From: Dysidea avara
Lineage: Eukaryota; Porifera; Demospongiae; Dictyoceratida; Dysideidae
Reading direction: 5' to 3'
Assembly: GCF_963678975.1 (NCBI RefSeq)
Contig: NC_089279.1
Location: 23,546,004-23,610,003 of the forward strand
DNA: 64,000 nucleotides
The stretch's first letter is position 1; the number at the start of each line of letters is the position of its first letter. Below the pieces are notes generated by a model. It was not told the DNA's origin. It worked only from the letters and a program-made list of their open reading frames with translations, and ran no database searches. Below, in pieces: positions 13,201-33,400 of this stretch. A program made the position numbers and the translations under genes.

Positions 13201-13877
13201 TTTAGGTTCCCAGTAAAATACTTATGTATATAGTGATTCTATAATTATTTGTGTTGTAATCCATATTTTCTTATTTGTGACAATATGTATGCCTCACACA
13301 GTTTAGCCAGCAGATTCAAACTTATTGTGGACTAAATGAACCACCCGATGTTGTGAATGTAGTTATCAAGTTGAGTCTGGTAGTTGTTGGACCACTGGAT
13401 AGTGATCGTAAGGTTAACACAGGTGAGTAAGTCATGTACAGGAAGCAATGTATTGCAAAGTGCGTGCCCCTAGTCAACCAGATCATTGAAATGCACTCTC
13501 GATCACCTCATTACTTTGAGAAGGGCTCCATCATGCTCATTTTTCGACCTCTTAAAGTGGATAATAAAGATGTCTCTAGTGGGTTTGCTGATTGGAAGCC
13601 AGAATCAATACAGTAAGCTAACAGTGTGATACCATTATGCCAACCTTATGAAACACACACATATACTGCTAGGTTCTGGGAAGCCAGTGACTCATTATGT
13701 GACTTGAAGGATTGGCTATCTAAGGAGGACCTACCCATTATATCAGTTGATAAATTTGAAGATGGAAGTGGTGAACTTGTAGTTCGCTGCGGAGGTCTAG
13801 AGTGCACATTTTTAGTCCAAACATACCATTATTTAGGCTACAATAAGACAGAAGCATTATCCTACAGCACTGTTTAA
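1260..13877 (+). CDS. LRRC8/pannexin-like four-helix membrane protein with C-terminal methyltransferase-like domain, copy 1 (frameshifted)
   Basis: Exons 1260-2327, 4979-5025, 9332-9478, 10784-10918, 13302-13422, 13474-13612 and 13673-13877 all have GT/AG borders, and all phases match copy 2. The start ATG has a good context (tcATGG) and aligns with the start of copy 2. The N-terminal half has four hydrophobic helices, an extracellular Cys pair (SCF, NFC) after helix 1 and a second pair (FDCF, TRCS) before helix 4. Helix 4 ends in LWWCLLRS, followed by KNDLHFLL, which resembles LRRC8 (LWWMLRRS, KNDFAFML). The C-terminal exons carry MDIGCGYHSY, IILDP, VVVGPLD and KGSIMLIF, an order like a class I methyltransferase. 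Exon 1 has lost one base between 2219 and 2220 relative to copy 2, so the frame runs to a stop at 2312. Every downstream exon is still open. With the base counted, the product would be about 620 residues. It is either a recent pseudogene, a null allele or a sequencing error. The channel role is inferred from topology. Confidence 0.8.
3619..3865. mobile_element. MITE with perfect 47-bp terminal inverted repeats (TATATGTGACCGGATTTG)
   Basis: The 47 bases at 3619-3665 are the exact reverse complement of 3819-3865, enclosing about 150 unique bases with no coding capacity. The end motif GTGACCGGATTTG recurs in the element at 55874-56132, so the two are relatives. It lies in the first intron of channel-like gene copy 1. 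Confidence 0.85.
5453..5973. mobile_element. Possible non-autonomous hAT-like element with CAGTGGCAGATCC / GGATCGGCCCCTC ends
   Basis: The ends are imperfect inverted repeats related to the CAGGGGCGG family found at 24786, 30371 and 42661. I could not find a clean target duplication here. It contains two copies of the TACTCTAATAGARCAGTCA motif near 5515-5565. Confidence 0.4.
6823..7160. mobile_element. Large palindrome (foldback element), arms ~150 bp, with lysine-rich reading in both arms
   Basis: The segment starts ATATCTAAACCAAAACAGCC and ends with its reverse complement; the complementarity continues almost to the centre near 6990. Each arm, read outside-in, keeps an open lysine/alanine-rich frame (KKAKVKKDVKSK...AKKWL then stop). 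The wording resembles the basic N-terminus of ribosomal protein S25, so the element may have captured an exon. This protein link is inference. Confidence 0.8.
7340..8470 (+). repeat. Tandem array of ~30-bp units (TAGCTGAACTCTCTACAGGG)
   Basis: About 35 diverged units of the form TAGCTGAACTCTCTACAGGG + TGACTTGTTTC are repeated head to tail. They alternate between GAACTCT and GATCTCT variants and between GTGACTTG and GTGGTTTC spacers. Short units (a GAACTCTGGATGACTTG type) occur near 7640-7680. No coding frame spans it. It sits in an intron of channel-like gene copy 1. Confidence 0.9.
9885..10271 (+). pseudogene. Non-LTR retrotransposon, C-terminal reverse transcriptase remnant
   Basis: The frame reads RNLRQCP...VRERCYLTLVQPILEYACVVWSPY and then LERVQRKAAKFV and FYPDAIKLWNKLPDTI. 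This is the typical tail after the reverse transcriptase of jockey/CR1-type elements. Only the last ~125 residues remain, so it is a 5'-truncated copy. It lies in an intron between two exons of channel-like gene copy 1. Confidence 0.85.
11719..11797 (+). repeat. Cluster of the dispersed CTCTATTA(G)AGTATCTCGATCT motif
   Basis: Three consecutive near copies (TGCTCTATTACAGTGG, TGCTCTATTAGAATAC, TGCTCTACTAGAGTATCTCG) occur together. The same motif is scattered over the whole window on both strands. Confidence 0.75.
11996..12715 (+). pseudogene. Non-LTR retrotransposon remnant: CCHC finger and restriction-like endonuclease end
   Basis: A first frame (about 11996-12225) ends in LLSAGCDTLPTP. After a frame break, 12191-12610 continues with LARWNIITSPRCALC. 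A CCHC finger (C-x2-C-x8-H-x4-C in CALCQAPQPTTNHILTGC) is followed by GRYTWRHDSVL. Further on comes RPDLVLVSNNSICLFELTIP, which fits the PD-(D/E)xK core of the restriction-like endonuclease in R2/NeSL-type elements. Finger followed by endonuclease at the C-terminus is the expected order for that class. The frameshift and a stop at 12608-12610 mark it as dead. Confidence 0.8.
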
Positions 13878-16800
13878 ACTGTGCTGGACCGACATAATTA
13901 ATACACTTAATGTATTACACTTTTTGTGTTATATAGTGACATACACAGAAACGCTAAACAGTGTATGACTTGTTAATGGATCTAAATATAATAATTATTG
14001 TATTCTTTGAGTTGGCACGTTGAATACGAAATGATGTATACTATAAGATGGTGAGGAATCTAATTTAGTAAATTGACAAATTTTTGCTGTATCCACTGAA
14101 ACGTAATCCCACCGTTATTGTTATGGCTCCAATACTGCATGACTACTGTCAGTAATGAGCAACCTTTTGCTGTATTAACAGTCCACTCATATGTTCCAAT
14201 TCACTGAATTCCCATTGTATTGACTACTGGTCTGTTCAGTGTTGTATGATTAGCCTATAGCTCTAGTAACTAACGTTTTAAAGATGATGTTTGTAGCTAC
14301 CACACTTTGGACTGGTTGATGTCTGGTTCAACCACTAGACTTCCCAATGAACCTTCAATGTTGTTGAAGTTGCTACTAGAGCAATACAATCATGGAAAAT
14401 GTTCACCCCCTGAATATAATGGACTGTATATTATGCACATTGCAGATGTTTACAGTGTAGCTATCCCACCACACAGTTTATTGATGGTTTCAAAAGACCA
14501 CTTCTTTTGGCCAAGTATAGCTTATAATACATGTAGGTTTATTTTTAGATTTTAGCCCCAATAGTGATGCTTACATTGTGCTGAATACTTCCATTTGTAG
14601 CTAAGATATTATAATTTTTAAGTATCTCTGAAATTAACAAGGCCACAGCAATCAGGCTTTCTTCTTTTTAATAACTTTATAGTGCTCTATAACTAAAATG
14701 TGATTGCTGTGTATACTATCCCTTCTACTTGTACGTTAGTTAGATTGATGATGATCACTTCCTTTTAAAATAAAGTGATTCATCACAAACCATATGCTTA
14801 TTTAATACATTTCAGTCACCAAATTCAATTTCAGATCACAATTTTCTTTTAGACTCCTTATGCTATAGCTACTTCTGCTAGTACTAATAGCAGCAACATA
14901 ACAGTACAATTGCATAGCTGTCAGTTCAAGAGTTCATATCTACTCCAGTCAAAACTTGTGCTTTGAAGGGACACTGTGTCCAACATTATAGTCAGACTGG
15001 TCCTCTGGATGTGATCATAATTGTAGAACTGCAGCATCAATTCAAATATGGCTTCACACAGCACAGTCTCCCGGGCTGTCCCGGCTGTGCTCTTTATTAA
15101 GATTATGACCAGATGGACACCTTCCTTGATCATCTTCTGGATGTTGTCATCCTATGGCCATACTTGTCAAATAAGAAGCATGCACACTGGTTTCCCCATA
15201 CAATTTTAGAACCTTCCTCTGGCCCCCTTTTCTTACAGTTCTTCACTTTCTTACAGAATTGGTGTAGTTTTTCCATGTCTTAGCCACATTTGGGTAGCAG
15301 AAAGCAGCTAGTCTGGTGAATTCTAGAACATTCTTCCACACTCTTACATATCACATGTCAAAATGATTCATGCAACATTTTATCAACACATTAACTTACT
15401 GCCTATCCAATTGTTTCAATAGTGCATAGCTAATTGCCATATCATTGCCATATCATTGCCATTATTTAGAGTATTGTTTAAAGGCAATTATATAGCTATT
15501 ATAAACTAATGGCATATCAATTGTTCACACTGAAACTAGTGGTATATCCCAAAGTGTAGTTTCAGGGCCCTAGCGGAATAGTAGTTTATGACATACATGG
15601 CAATAAATTTGTCAAAATTGGTTACAGCTTGTGTCTTGTCACTCTTGTGTGTGCTATATATTCTTTACTTTAAGGGTTGCTTTTGGTATTAATAAACATA
15701 AATTAAAAGATTATTGCCTGAAACTACTCATACTGGTACATGAGTTCTGCTTGTTATAACTATCATCTAAAGTGTTGGGGTGTATATCTACGCACTATCC
15801 TGCAAGTGTTTACCTGATAATAGTAATTGAGGAACAAATATAACAATAGTGGAACACCGCTGGCTACGACTGAGAATAAAAAGAAACAAACTGCTTGATG
15901 TCTTACTTGTACAGTTATAGTGCTTGCCACTTTTACAAGTGCTCACATAAAAGACATGTATATAAAATGCTACTACAGCTAGCTAGTTGGTTCGTGTTCA
16001 TATTTTTTTTGTTAATATAATACCTTGAAGGCACAAGACAGAATATGCAGCACTCTACATCATACTAGATGTCATACAGCCATTTTGGCAATTTCTAGCT
16101 ACCTCACTAAGCCAGTCTCACATGATTTCAGTTGTAGAAGCAGACTACTTTTTGTACATGAGAGTAATTTCACTGTTAGTGTCCTTTACTCATGTACTGT
16201 TCAGACAAACTATATGGCTACATGTGCACATTACTTCATTATTACATTATGCAGATAGATACACTTGCTGAAGGACCAGTTGTATGTGGGACTGTAAGTT
16301 TGACCAGTTAGTGACTTTCAACATAACAGTTATTATTTATCAAACACTTCATAGCTAAGTTGATAAGCAGTAAGTTGGCCAATCAAATTAGCATTTTTAC
16401 TAATTACCCATGTGTTGAGGCCCAGGCAAAGTATATATATCTAGCTGATTCATCAGAGCTGCAACAGCTTCTGCAGTAGTGGTTAAGTAGCAATTTGTAG
16501 ACAATCTTTGAATTGCCAGTTGGTTTACTGGCACCATATATAGCTATCTACAAATGCAATTAGCTAGCCAATACATGATCAGTTGGTTAGACATAGAATG
16601 TCACTGAATACATAGAAGTCTCAAGTTTTATGGTTTCATGTTGGTCGACCAACTATCATTTCTATCAGTGACATTAGTCTACAAGTTACTGACAAGCAAA
16701 GGTATTTACGAGGCATCCAATTAGAGCCTCCAGTTTAATTTGGCAAATCATCTGTACATCATACCAAAACTCATTTCCCATCCTGTAGGATGTCATTTAT

Positions 16801-17255
16801 CATTGCCCATACTAGTTACATGTTTTTTGTCTATATTGTGATTGGTATTGGTCTGTTAGTTTGTTTCGTAGTTCGGTGTAATCAGTTATGTAGCTACGAT
16901 GTTACATCAGTTGTTGTAGTTAACTGTAACCAGCTGTGTGCCGGGATTTTGATAATTATTGTTTGTACAGCTCTGATCAGGAAATACAGCTAGCTATGCC
17001 GACTGGAAAGAGCTTTAATAAATCAATCACTGCAGAGCCGGAACAGCCGCTAGCACATCAGGTATGCCATTTATCAAAATATTGCCTTTTATAGCTACTG
17101 CCCGGGCAGCTGATTAAATAGATGCACTGTAAGCCTGTAACTCCCTACCTTTGAGGACAATGGTTATGGGTGCGCACGTTCTAGATGATGCTCGTTCATA
17201 TAAATATTCAGATATAGCTATTTGGAGGCGTTTATATAGATCTACAACTCGACTC
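13878..17255. other. Intergenic region between the two channel-like genes
   Basis: No supported exon lies here. Short frames, including 14307-14555, carry no recognisable motif. The 15000-15300 stretch faintly recalls a ribosomal-protein-like reading on the minus strand, but too weakly to call. The end of this region should contain the 3' end of copy 1 and the promoter of copy 2. The frame of copy 2 is open upstream to 17151, but the ATG at 17256 matches the start of copy 1. Confidence 0.6.
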
Positions 17256-24522
<7,267 letters not shown>

Positions 24523-24785
24523 GCTATTATACTATAAAGCAACATAACTATCTTTTTAGGTGCAAAACATTTATATAGTTTATACGGTCAATTTTGATAG
24601 ACATGCATGTATGTATGAGTGCAGTGAAACATATTATACAGTATGGAAATGTCTTGGCATTTGTACAGATGTGCCAGTTATAATATTGTGTTGTAATGTG
24701 TCATGTATCAATTGTAGATCGATCTCTAAGATGAGAAGTGATAACATCTTTGAGAAAAATTACTATTATTGTATACACTATGTAC

Positions 24786-25128
24786 CAGGGGCGGAGGAAG
24801 TAGTTGATACGAGGGGGTCTGGGCTGACCCAGACTTATGGAAATGATCTACATTGTCTCTGTTTTGGTAAGGTGAGACAAAAAAAAAAAAAAGGTCACAA
24901 CCAGCTGTCAATAGCTGCCCACCTCACCAGCTACGAATCTATACTGATAAACTACATAATATGCCTCGCTACACACTGCTCTAATACTGTGATTGCTTTA
25001 TTAGAGTGACTACTCTATTAGAGTATCTCGATCTTGATCACAGTTTTCAGCCCCACTCCAAGAAGGATAATTTCATGTGATATCTTTCTGAGCCCCCTAG
25101 CCCCCCTCCCCCCTTTCTGCCGCCTATG
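24786..25128. mobile_element. Non-autonomous hAT-like element with perfect 8-bp target duplication
   Basis: The ends are CAGGGGCGGAGG and CTGCCGCCTATG (imperfect inverted repeats). The element is flanked on both sides by CTATGTAC (24778-24785 and 25129-25136). An 8-bp duplication is the hAT signature. It carries the motif TGACTACTCTATTAGAGTAT internally near 25010. It lies about 260 bases beyond the stop of channel-like gene copy 2. Confidence 0.88.
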
Positions 25129-25750
25129 CTATGTACACTAAAGTGTTGACTGTTTAATTAGAATAATTATGAGAATAGTGGACAAAACTCTTGAATATAC
25201 AAGTATTGATGTTTTAATAGGATAGTATTTTGGTTGCATTTGATGTTGGTCATTCCAAGTATTACTCTAGCAAACACAGCTCCTTCACATGCAGATGAGT
25301 TTTGCCACAGTGACTGTATAGCCATATGCATATAGATGGAAACAAGTTATTTTTGTTAGGATACTACCTTAAAATTTTTTTGACCTCACTGATTTATCTC
25401 ATATTATGTGAGTGATATAAGTATTATTTGTGTCTAATAATTTATTGAGTTGAAAGTTGTCACAAGTCTATGCACTCTAGGGTTTAAAATGGTAAATATC
25501 ATGTGAATTATGGTGAGAATTGTGAAACTGTTGCTACATGTAAATAACTCACAGTAGTGCTCACACTTGTTTTTGTGAGGTATGTGCTTTTTACTTTCTT
25601 GGCCGCATGACTCACTGTAGTGAGTCTTGATGACACATGAAGAATGTTCTGAAGGCATTAGCCCACACCATTAAACCACTATCAATCATCAGATACTGAT
25701 GTATAAAAGAAACAGGGTGAGTGCTCTATAATTCTTTCACCTATCAAGTG

Positions 25751-26569
25751 CAATGGTGGATCCAGGATATGCCCCCCCCCCTCATTCCTTTGTGAAGGAA
25801 TTAACCATAGCCAACTTCTTTTGATTGAAATACTAAACCTTGTCAGGCCAAAATCAATTTTTAGCTTATGAAAAAAATATGCACATTACTACCATTTATT
25901 ACAAACTCACCTGAAATCAAAGTCAAAACAGCTGTCAAACTGTCACCCAGTTCCAGCACCTTCATGTGTATTAAGCGCCTCTAAAATAATTATCGTGTAA
26001 CTGGTAGGCACCGGCCGATTATGCCAACATAATTTAAAGCATAATAGGTGACCGAAAGCATCAAGCATAATGCCAGCATAATAGGGACGATGTTTGAAAA
26101 TTTTATTAAATACGCAATACGCGCACCTGAAAGAAAGCAAATATTCACTGCCAATAGTATTATTAGTGCATTTCATATTTAAAAACACGTAATATAACTT
26201 ATTAAACCGTTTCTTTGTTGGTTATTCACACTTTGCAGAAATAAGATCTAGATACTCTAATAGAGCAGTCACTTACTCTAATTTTTGAGCAATGCTCAAA
26301 AGCATAATAGGTAAAATTTTGGGCATAATAGGCCAGTGCCTAGTAGCTGGTGTTTCAGATATTCATAACCTTCACCTTCACTATTAATACTAGTACTATA
26401 TTTAAACAGATTTTCAAAACCATCTGCAAAGGCAAAAATAAACAGTGAGACACTACTAGGTCTGCTGCTTCAAAAATACAGTAACTAATTAACAAATGAT
26501 CTGCTCAACCACCTATACAACTTAGCCTTTTTGTGCCCCTCCCCTTGCCAACTCCTGGATCCGCCCCTG
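25751..26569. mobile_element. Probable hAT-like element, CAATGGTGGATCCAGGA ends
   Basis: The left end CAATGGTGGATCCAGGA is complementary to the right end TCCTGGATCCGCCCCTG with three mismatches. It is related to the CAGGGGCGG family, but no clear target duplication is visible. The inside repeats AGCATAATAGG several times. Confidence 0.6.
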
Positions 26570-27445
26570 AGGTGAGCGTGCCTAGAGTAACATATATCAC
26601 TAATTATACCACGACAGCATTAGGTTTTGCTGATATATACACCCTCGGGCCTGCGGCCTTCAAACTTATATCAGGAAAATCCCTCACAGCCATGGTATAA
26701 CTATTACATAGCCACATTTACTGCACTTCAATTTTTTTCATCATTTGATTTCAAATCTAAAGATTTGATATCCTGGCCTGGCCCAAGTAATTTGTCAAAA
26801 CTATCAGAGGAAAAGATTTACAAACTATGGTTATGATAGAAAACTTAACCAACTTCATAATAGTGTTTCCTTCCATAGTCCATTAATATTTTATTGCCAA
26901 TGTGTACCCACAATGGTGAGGCAAAGTTTCCAACGGAACAAATTGTCAAAAGATGAAAAGCCCAAGTTTAATTAACACATGTACACTTAATGTATTATGA
27001 ACTAGACGATAATCTACTGATCAGTACTACTGCTCATCCATACATGAATACATACTACTACCATATATGTCCTTGATTGGAGTTATATAGCTAAATATTA
27101 TGAATTATGTGAGTGATTATTACTGATATAACATATCCAGGAAGAAGAAAAAAATAAGTTAATGTTTTACTTGCATTGTTAGTGCTTCTTGCCATATCAC
27201 AAGTACTCATTTTACAATGTATGTATAGATTGGTATATATTAGATTTTGAAGCATCACATGATCATTAAAACAGTGCTTGTCTTAGATTCTGTTCATAGA
27301 AATATGGTGCCATTTCAAAAGTACAGGTAGAGTAATTGACATAATTGTTTTTCAATGTTTGCATTGGTTGATATATTTCCTTTAGCATTTAGTACATACA
27401 CAAAGACTTCACTCTTAATACAATTACAACAAAATCTGTTTACAG

Positions 27446-30400
27446 TTAATTCTCTTTCTTCACACACCTCAAAGTGACATAAGCAAATATGAGTACAACA
27501 ACAATGTATAGGAACAAGCTTAATTCATTGTACCAAATGTTATAACGAAGGTATCCAACTGATTCAAGGTAGACATCACCGATTACAGTTCGGTTATCAT
27601 CACTGTAAAAAGACATTCAATGAGCTGTGAAAATAAGAACAGCTAAAGAACATTGAGTACAGGTACTGTGGTTGTTAAATCCCAATGCATGAAGACCATG
27701 GAATAAACTGATAACAGTATATACATTGAACTACTACCTCCCTAATCGGTTTTTCATAGCTAACCAAAGTCTGGTGATGTGGACCACAGCTAATGAAAGC
27801 TACACATGTATTATACACACACTTATACTATAGTATACTATTATACACACACTTATACTATAGTATACTATTATACACACACTTATACTATAGTAACTAT
27901 TATACACACACTTATACTATAGTATACTATTATACACACACTTATACTATAGTATTCTATTATACACACACTTATACTATAGTATACTATTATACACACA
28001 CTTATACTATAGTATACTATTATACACACACTTATACTATAGTATACTATTATACACACACTTATACTATAGTATACTATTATACACACACTTATACTAT
28101 AGTATACTATTATACACACACTTATACTATAGTATACTATTATACACACACTTATACTATTATACACACACTTATACTATAGTATACTGTTGTACTTAAA
28201 CTATAAATTCCTGCAGGTGGACATTTACACAGACATATACAATTCTTGTAATTTACCATTCAAAGACAGTTGTGTTGAAGGAGTGGGTAGGGATCCCATC
28301 ACAGTACACAGACCCTCTTAGTTCATTCTCAAATAATGCCTGTAATTGGAAGGCCAAAGGCATCCAATGCATAATTTACACCAAGCTTACATTTAAAGTA
28401 TAACGAAAAACGCTGACGTATTGTAGCCAGCTTAACCAGTCAACCACGGAGTTGAAGTTTACTAGAAATCCACCAAATATCTGTATAATTGATACAGACA
28501 AACTACACATATTTGCACTGCATGTACATACCAATTGGAAAACGAATGTTATAGTAATCAATACATCTGCTAAGGCAAACACTCTAATACCAGCACTAAC
28601 AAAAAATGCTGTTGAAGATGCAGCACAAGCTGCTAATGACAAAGTTATCACGTAAATAGCAAAGTTGATCAGCTCTGTCTTTAACCCTAGCACAGACACA
28701 TATACATCTGTATAATTATGCTCACTTACCTATTACTGGCTTACCCAACATCCAGTATGATATAGTGGAATACAATATAACTGGTATGAATCTCATGGGT
28801 ATTACAAAACAAAACACTTTAGCAAAGAAGAATGCTGACACTCTGAAATATCCTCTGGCACTTTGGTGGCTAAACATAAGCAATACATAGACCAAGAATT
28901 AATAATAGTGGAGAGGAGAGTATCCAACACAGTATAAGGGGGTCAAAGGGCTGCAAAACTCTGTAATTTTCAGTATTCTCTATAAGAGAAATCATCACAT
29001 TTCCTTGTTCTGCCAGTGTGAACTTTTTACACATCTGATGGAATCCCTTTGACTTACTCAGAATCACTTTATTAGATACCCTATACAGTGTTGGACACTC
29101 TCCCCCTCTATTATTGACTCTTGATATAGACATTGTAGTTTATGTGTATATCCCAGCATGGGTTAGTCGTCACTTTTATTTATTTAGTTTGAAGTAAATC
29201 TAAAATGTTGCCTGAGTGTACTGGTGCATCCCAGTATAAGAATCACATACTTGGAATCACCACTAGCGTTCTTTGCAACAAAAATCACCCAAAGCAAAGA
29301 ATGCATTCTATGTCTGCTTAAAGTCATGAAGTATTATCCCATCTTACCTCTCCCTATTCATACTCTCTAATATAGTACAATATCTATTATATCTTTTTCT
29401 CACATGTACATCACCCATTGTCATCTGATAAAACTTAAACCTATATCTTCGCTCACATACCATGCTTCTTAGGCCTCCCCCACTTTGGGATATACTTAGC
29501 TATACAATAACGTACATAAATAGTGGTCTCTCACGTATGAACAAGTCTATGGATGGTGTGCTTCCAAACACTACAGTTGTGGTGACAAAAAAGAATGCAC
29601 CAATTCTAAACATAATACCATTGTTACACGTATACATGAGTATTTACACTGCCAACCTATTTTGGAACCCAGCGTAGCTGCTTTCTAGTTGGAAGAATAT
29701 CACACCCAAGATAATTGATAAGACTGCTGCCATGAATAACTGAATGAAATAATAATATCTAATAACATATAGTAATTTTAAAAAGTACGATTTACCCTTT
29801 ATTGTGGCTGAGGGCTCGTGTGCATGGGTTGTTTTTGCATGATTTACACTGAATGAAAAATTTACTACCCTTTTGCAGCAATTGTAACAGCTTTAGTGAT
29901 AAGAATAGTTGTTGGCTGTACTCTCTTTGATGCTTGATGTATATTAAATGATAGTTACAGCAACAAAGGCAGTGAGGCACAGAGAGTTGATCAGAAGGCT
30001 CCAGTATCAACTATCAGTGTGTAGCTTATACCAGTAACCTATTTCTCCCCTTCAATCCCTATAACCTGATGTTTCTTGTTTAACACCTTTTATCAGTTTA
30101 TTATGGTTATGGTTATTATGGTTAAAGTACTTGGTAAAGGCAGAGCCTGTATACCAGAAGGCCTTATAAAGGCCTGTGGGATACATGGTCCCACTAAAGA
30201 TGTTCATAATAACTTCACTAAGTATGTTTGAAAAGTAGGAGAGTTTATTGATAATTTTGACAGTTTCATGCACACATATTTTTCCTGCTACCCATGCTGA
30301 AATTTTCCTTTGACATCAGCAACAATGCTGTACAGCACTTTTCTATTGTTGTCAGTCATCAATTGACAGGCATAGTGGAGGAAAAGTCTAAAGTCCCCTC

Positions 30401-33400
30401 CGCCCTCAGTATGCTAAGGGGGCTACCCACCCCCCCTCAGAATGGTATCGCACCAAAATTATCCTTCTTGGAGTGGGGCTGCAAACCGTGAAATACTCTT
30501 AATATAATGCTCAAATACACTAATATAGAGTAGCCAAAGTACTTTATAAAAAAAGGTGTTCCTAAAAGTAGTCTAAAATCAAAAAAATAATTTTCCTACA
30601 AAATTGTAGGAAATGAACCACTGACCTCTTACTTTGAGAGTTGATTGTCTAACCACTGTATTGTCCTGCTCATTTATTAACCCTGTAGTCAACAGCTAAA
30701 AACTTCTCCAAAGGAGGTTTTTATTGACTGCAAAAAGCCTGTTTTAAATACATTTGACTAAAAAGTTGGTATTTTAGTTAACATGCTTCAAATTATACCT
30801 ATAAATTAATTCTAGTTAACTTCAAGACATTGTGAAAGCTAAAATGGCTACAGCTTCTGGGGACCCCCTGCTACCAGAGATTCTATACTCTGGTCAGCCC
30901 CTCCCCCCCTCACATCCTCCACCACTGTTGACAGGTGAGTTGTAGGTTGATTAATTTACTACCTACGCATCATCATGTGCCATGTAAAAAAATGATTGGC
31001 AGACTTATATTTATTTGGTGAGCTGGCAATAGTTTATATTGGCCATGTCAAATATGTTTGAAAACATAACTAAAGCATACTTCAATGTCTAAACCATTAA
31101 GCCGCTTAATCCAACTTGTTGCAATTGATCCCTTGATTTTAAAGGTTTTACTGTATATTGTGTTGAGAATAATGATACATACATACTTGTCCTATGAAGA
31201 CGATAGGGCTCCTCAGTAGGTTTCTTACTTCACGTACAGCTAGCACTCCAAGCTAAAAAAAATCAAACAGTCTGTATTATGCACATTAGATGTCTTCCTG
31301 TGAACACACTTGCCACTGGAAACTGTCAGAAACCTGAGAAACACTCCTAGTCTCCTTTGGTGCTTGTTCCAATATTGCAGTTAGTTCATTTGTGATTTCA
31401 TGATACTGTGAGCTTTGTGTGTAGGCCAAAACAAGTTTGTTCTGCTCAGTCCTTTCACTGAGTGAATGCTTGCCACCTGTAGTGTCAGAGATGATGTTCT
31501 TAATTGTAGCTAGCTTGTAGTGAAGAAGAGCATTATACTCATCTACATATCTTACTATTTATTTCTTCTGCTTCACAAGAAATCATAATGTCTAAAAAGA
31601 AGTCAGCAGGGTTGTTGTGCTGTTCACATTCATAACCTACAACACATCAATGTCACAAGTACATTACATCAAGATCATAACAGTACCATTATCACTGAAA
31701 TATTGTAAGGCATGATCTCCAGCTAAGCCATGGTATACCATGTTTCCTTTAGACAGCAGTGTTAGTGTGTCAAATAATTTGTAAATGGAGTATCTTGGCT
31801 GATGAATGGATATAATGATCACCCGGTCTTGTTTACTGAGACTAAAAATTAAATTGAAAGAAACATTAACTTTTACCTATTTGAAATGAGTCACATATAT
31901 GTTCCAGTAGTGGGAGGATCAAAGTGCCATGCTGGGTGATAATCACCTTATCACCCCAGTGCGCGGGTTGTCAATTACGTAGCATGTGGAAGCAAACCTT
32001 GAAACCAGCCACGTTATGTAAGTAGAGAGGGGTAAGATAAATACATTGCATGTGCTATTTCGTGATGAATAATAAATCAGCTTAATGATGACTGTGATAT
32101 GCACTGGGATATAAAATTGTTATATCCAAAATGTTTACATAGTGATTAAGTCTGCCACAAATGTGCCCGTGGCAATAGTAGGAGTGCAAATCACATTAAT
32201 TGCACTATAAAGCAACCTCTGAGGAAACAGAATTATGAAAACCATTTAAGTGCAATTTGAAAGTGCATGATATTCAAGTACTCAATCAGATTAGCTAAAG
32301 TTGAAGTGTAGCAAGTATATCAGTTTGACCAGCCAATCAGAGTGTATGACCCACTAGTGCACTTACAACTATCTGTGGGTGCACTCTCCCAGTAATATAT
32401 AGCAGGAGAAATACTACTAATAAAAGTCAACACTCACTCATTCAATAATCTTATCACAGATATAGCAGATGATGCATCCAGTCCAGTGGTCGGCTCATCC
32501 AGGAATAGAATCCCTGGAGCAATGATCAACTCCATTCCAATACTAGTACGTTTCTTTTCTCCCCCAGAAATGCTCCTGATAAACTCTGTTCCAACCTAAT
32601 AAACAAGTGTAAGGAAATTTTGTATTTGAGTAGGGATCATAGAAAGCAACAAAACAATGCATGGAGGTCATCTACTCCTGCAGCTGTACTATATAGTGGA
32701 TGCTTAGCTCAGTTGTATATGCAGCCTGTTAATAGTATAGCCATGGCTGAAGTATGGAATAAATGTCAACTAGTATTATATAGCTGCAGGTATAGATGTT
32801 TCATTGTTTGTGATCCAAATAATATAAAGTCTGGCTTAGTTTACTTCTTTTTGTAATATGATTTATGACTAGCAGACCAATACATGCTAGCTCTATCAAA
32901 GAAAACAATGACCTAAATCGGTGGTACTGAAATGTAGTGTGGCCGTTCCACTTCATTCAGCTATGTTCTACCTGAATAGTAGAGGTGTGCGATGACTAAT
33001 TTAGACATATCTCAATATTTCCTTTGAACTTATCTCGATTATCCAACATATCTTGATAACTAGAAACAATCATTTATTTTAGTAAACTGCCAATATTGTA
33101 ACCAGTAAAGTGAGCAAATTGCAATTTGAAGACTACAAAAAAAGTGAAAAATGTTAGTCTTAACAATGTTCCCAAGTGGTAGGAGAGCTGGAGCCCCCAG
33201 GCAGTGCCTACACCGTCAGGTATAAAAGCAATTTATGGAAGTTTACTATTACCTAGATTAATAAACCTATCATCCTTATCCTCAATAAGTATTATGGTAT
33301 TTCGATAATCAAATATATCTAGATAATCGTACACCTCTACTATGGGTAGCCACTTCCTTATTCAATAATAATTAATTTTCAGGGAGTATGTATGTATAGT

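Noticed and set aside
14921-15133. Minus-strand reading IQKMIKEGVHLVII that faintly resembles ribosomal protein L19; similar phrase near 59750
   Set aside because: The match covers only ~12 residues, breaks at once, and recurs, so a repeat is more likely than a pseudogene of that gene.
17151-17255. Upstream in-frame extension of channel-like copy 2 (MRTMVMGAHV...)
   Set aside because: Copy 1 has no counterpart, and its start aligns with the ATG at 17256; it is probably 5' UTR.
24560-25009. 149-codon plus-strand frame downstream of copy 2
   Set aside because: It runs into the hAT-like element at 24786 and has no recognisable motif.
27793-28182. 129-codon frame of YYTHTYTIV repeats
   Set aside because: Translation of the 30-bp minisatellite inside an ABCG2-like intron.
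28452-28655. Plus-strand 67-codon frame
   Set aside because: Antisense shadow of two membrane-domain exons of the ABCG2-like gene.
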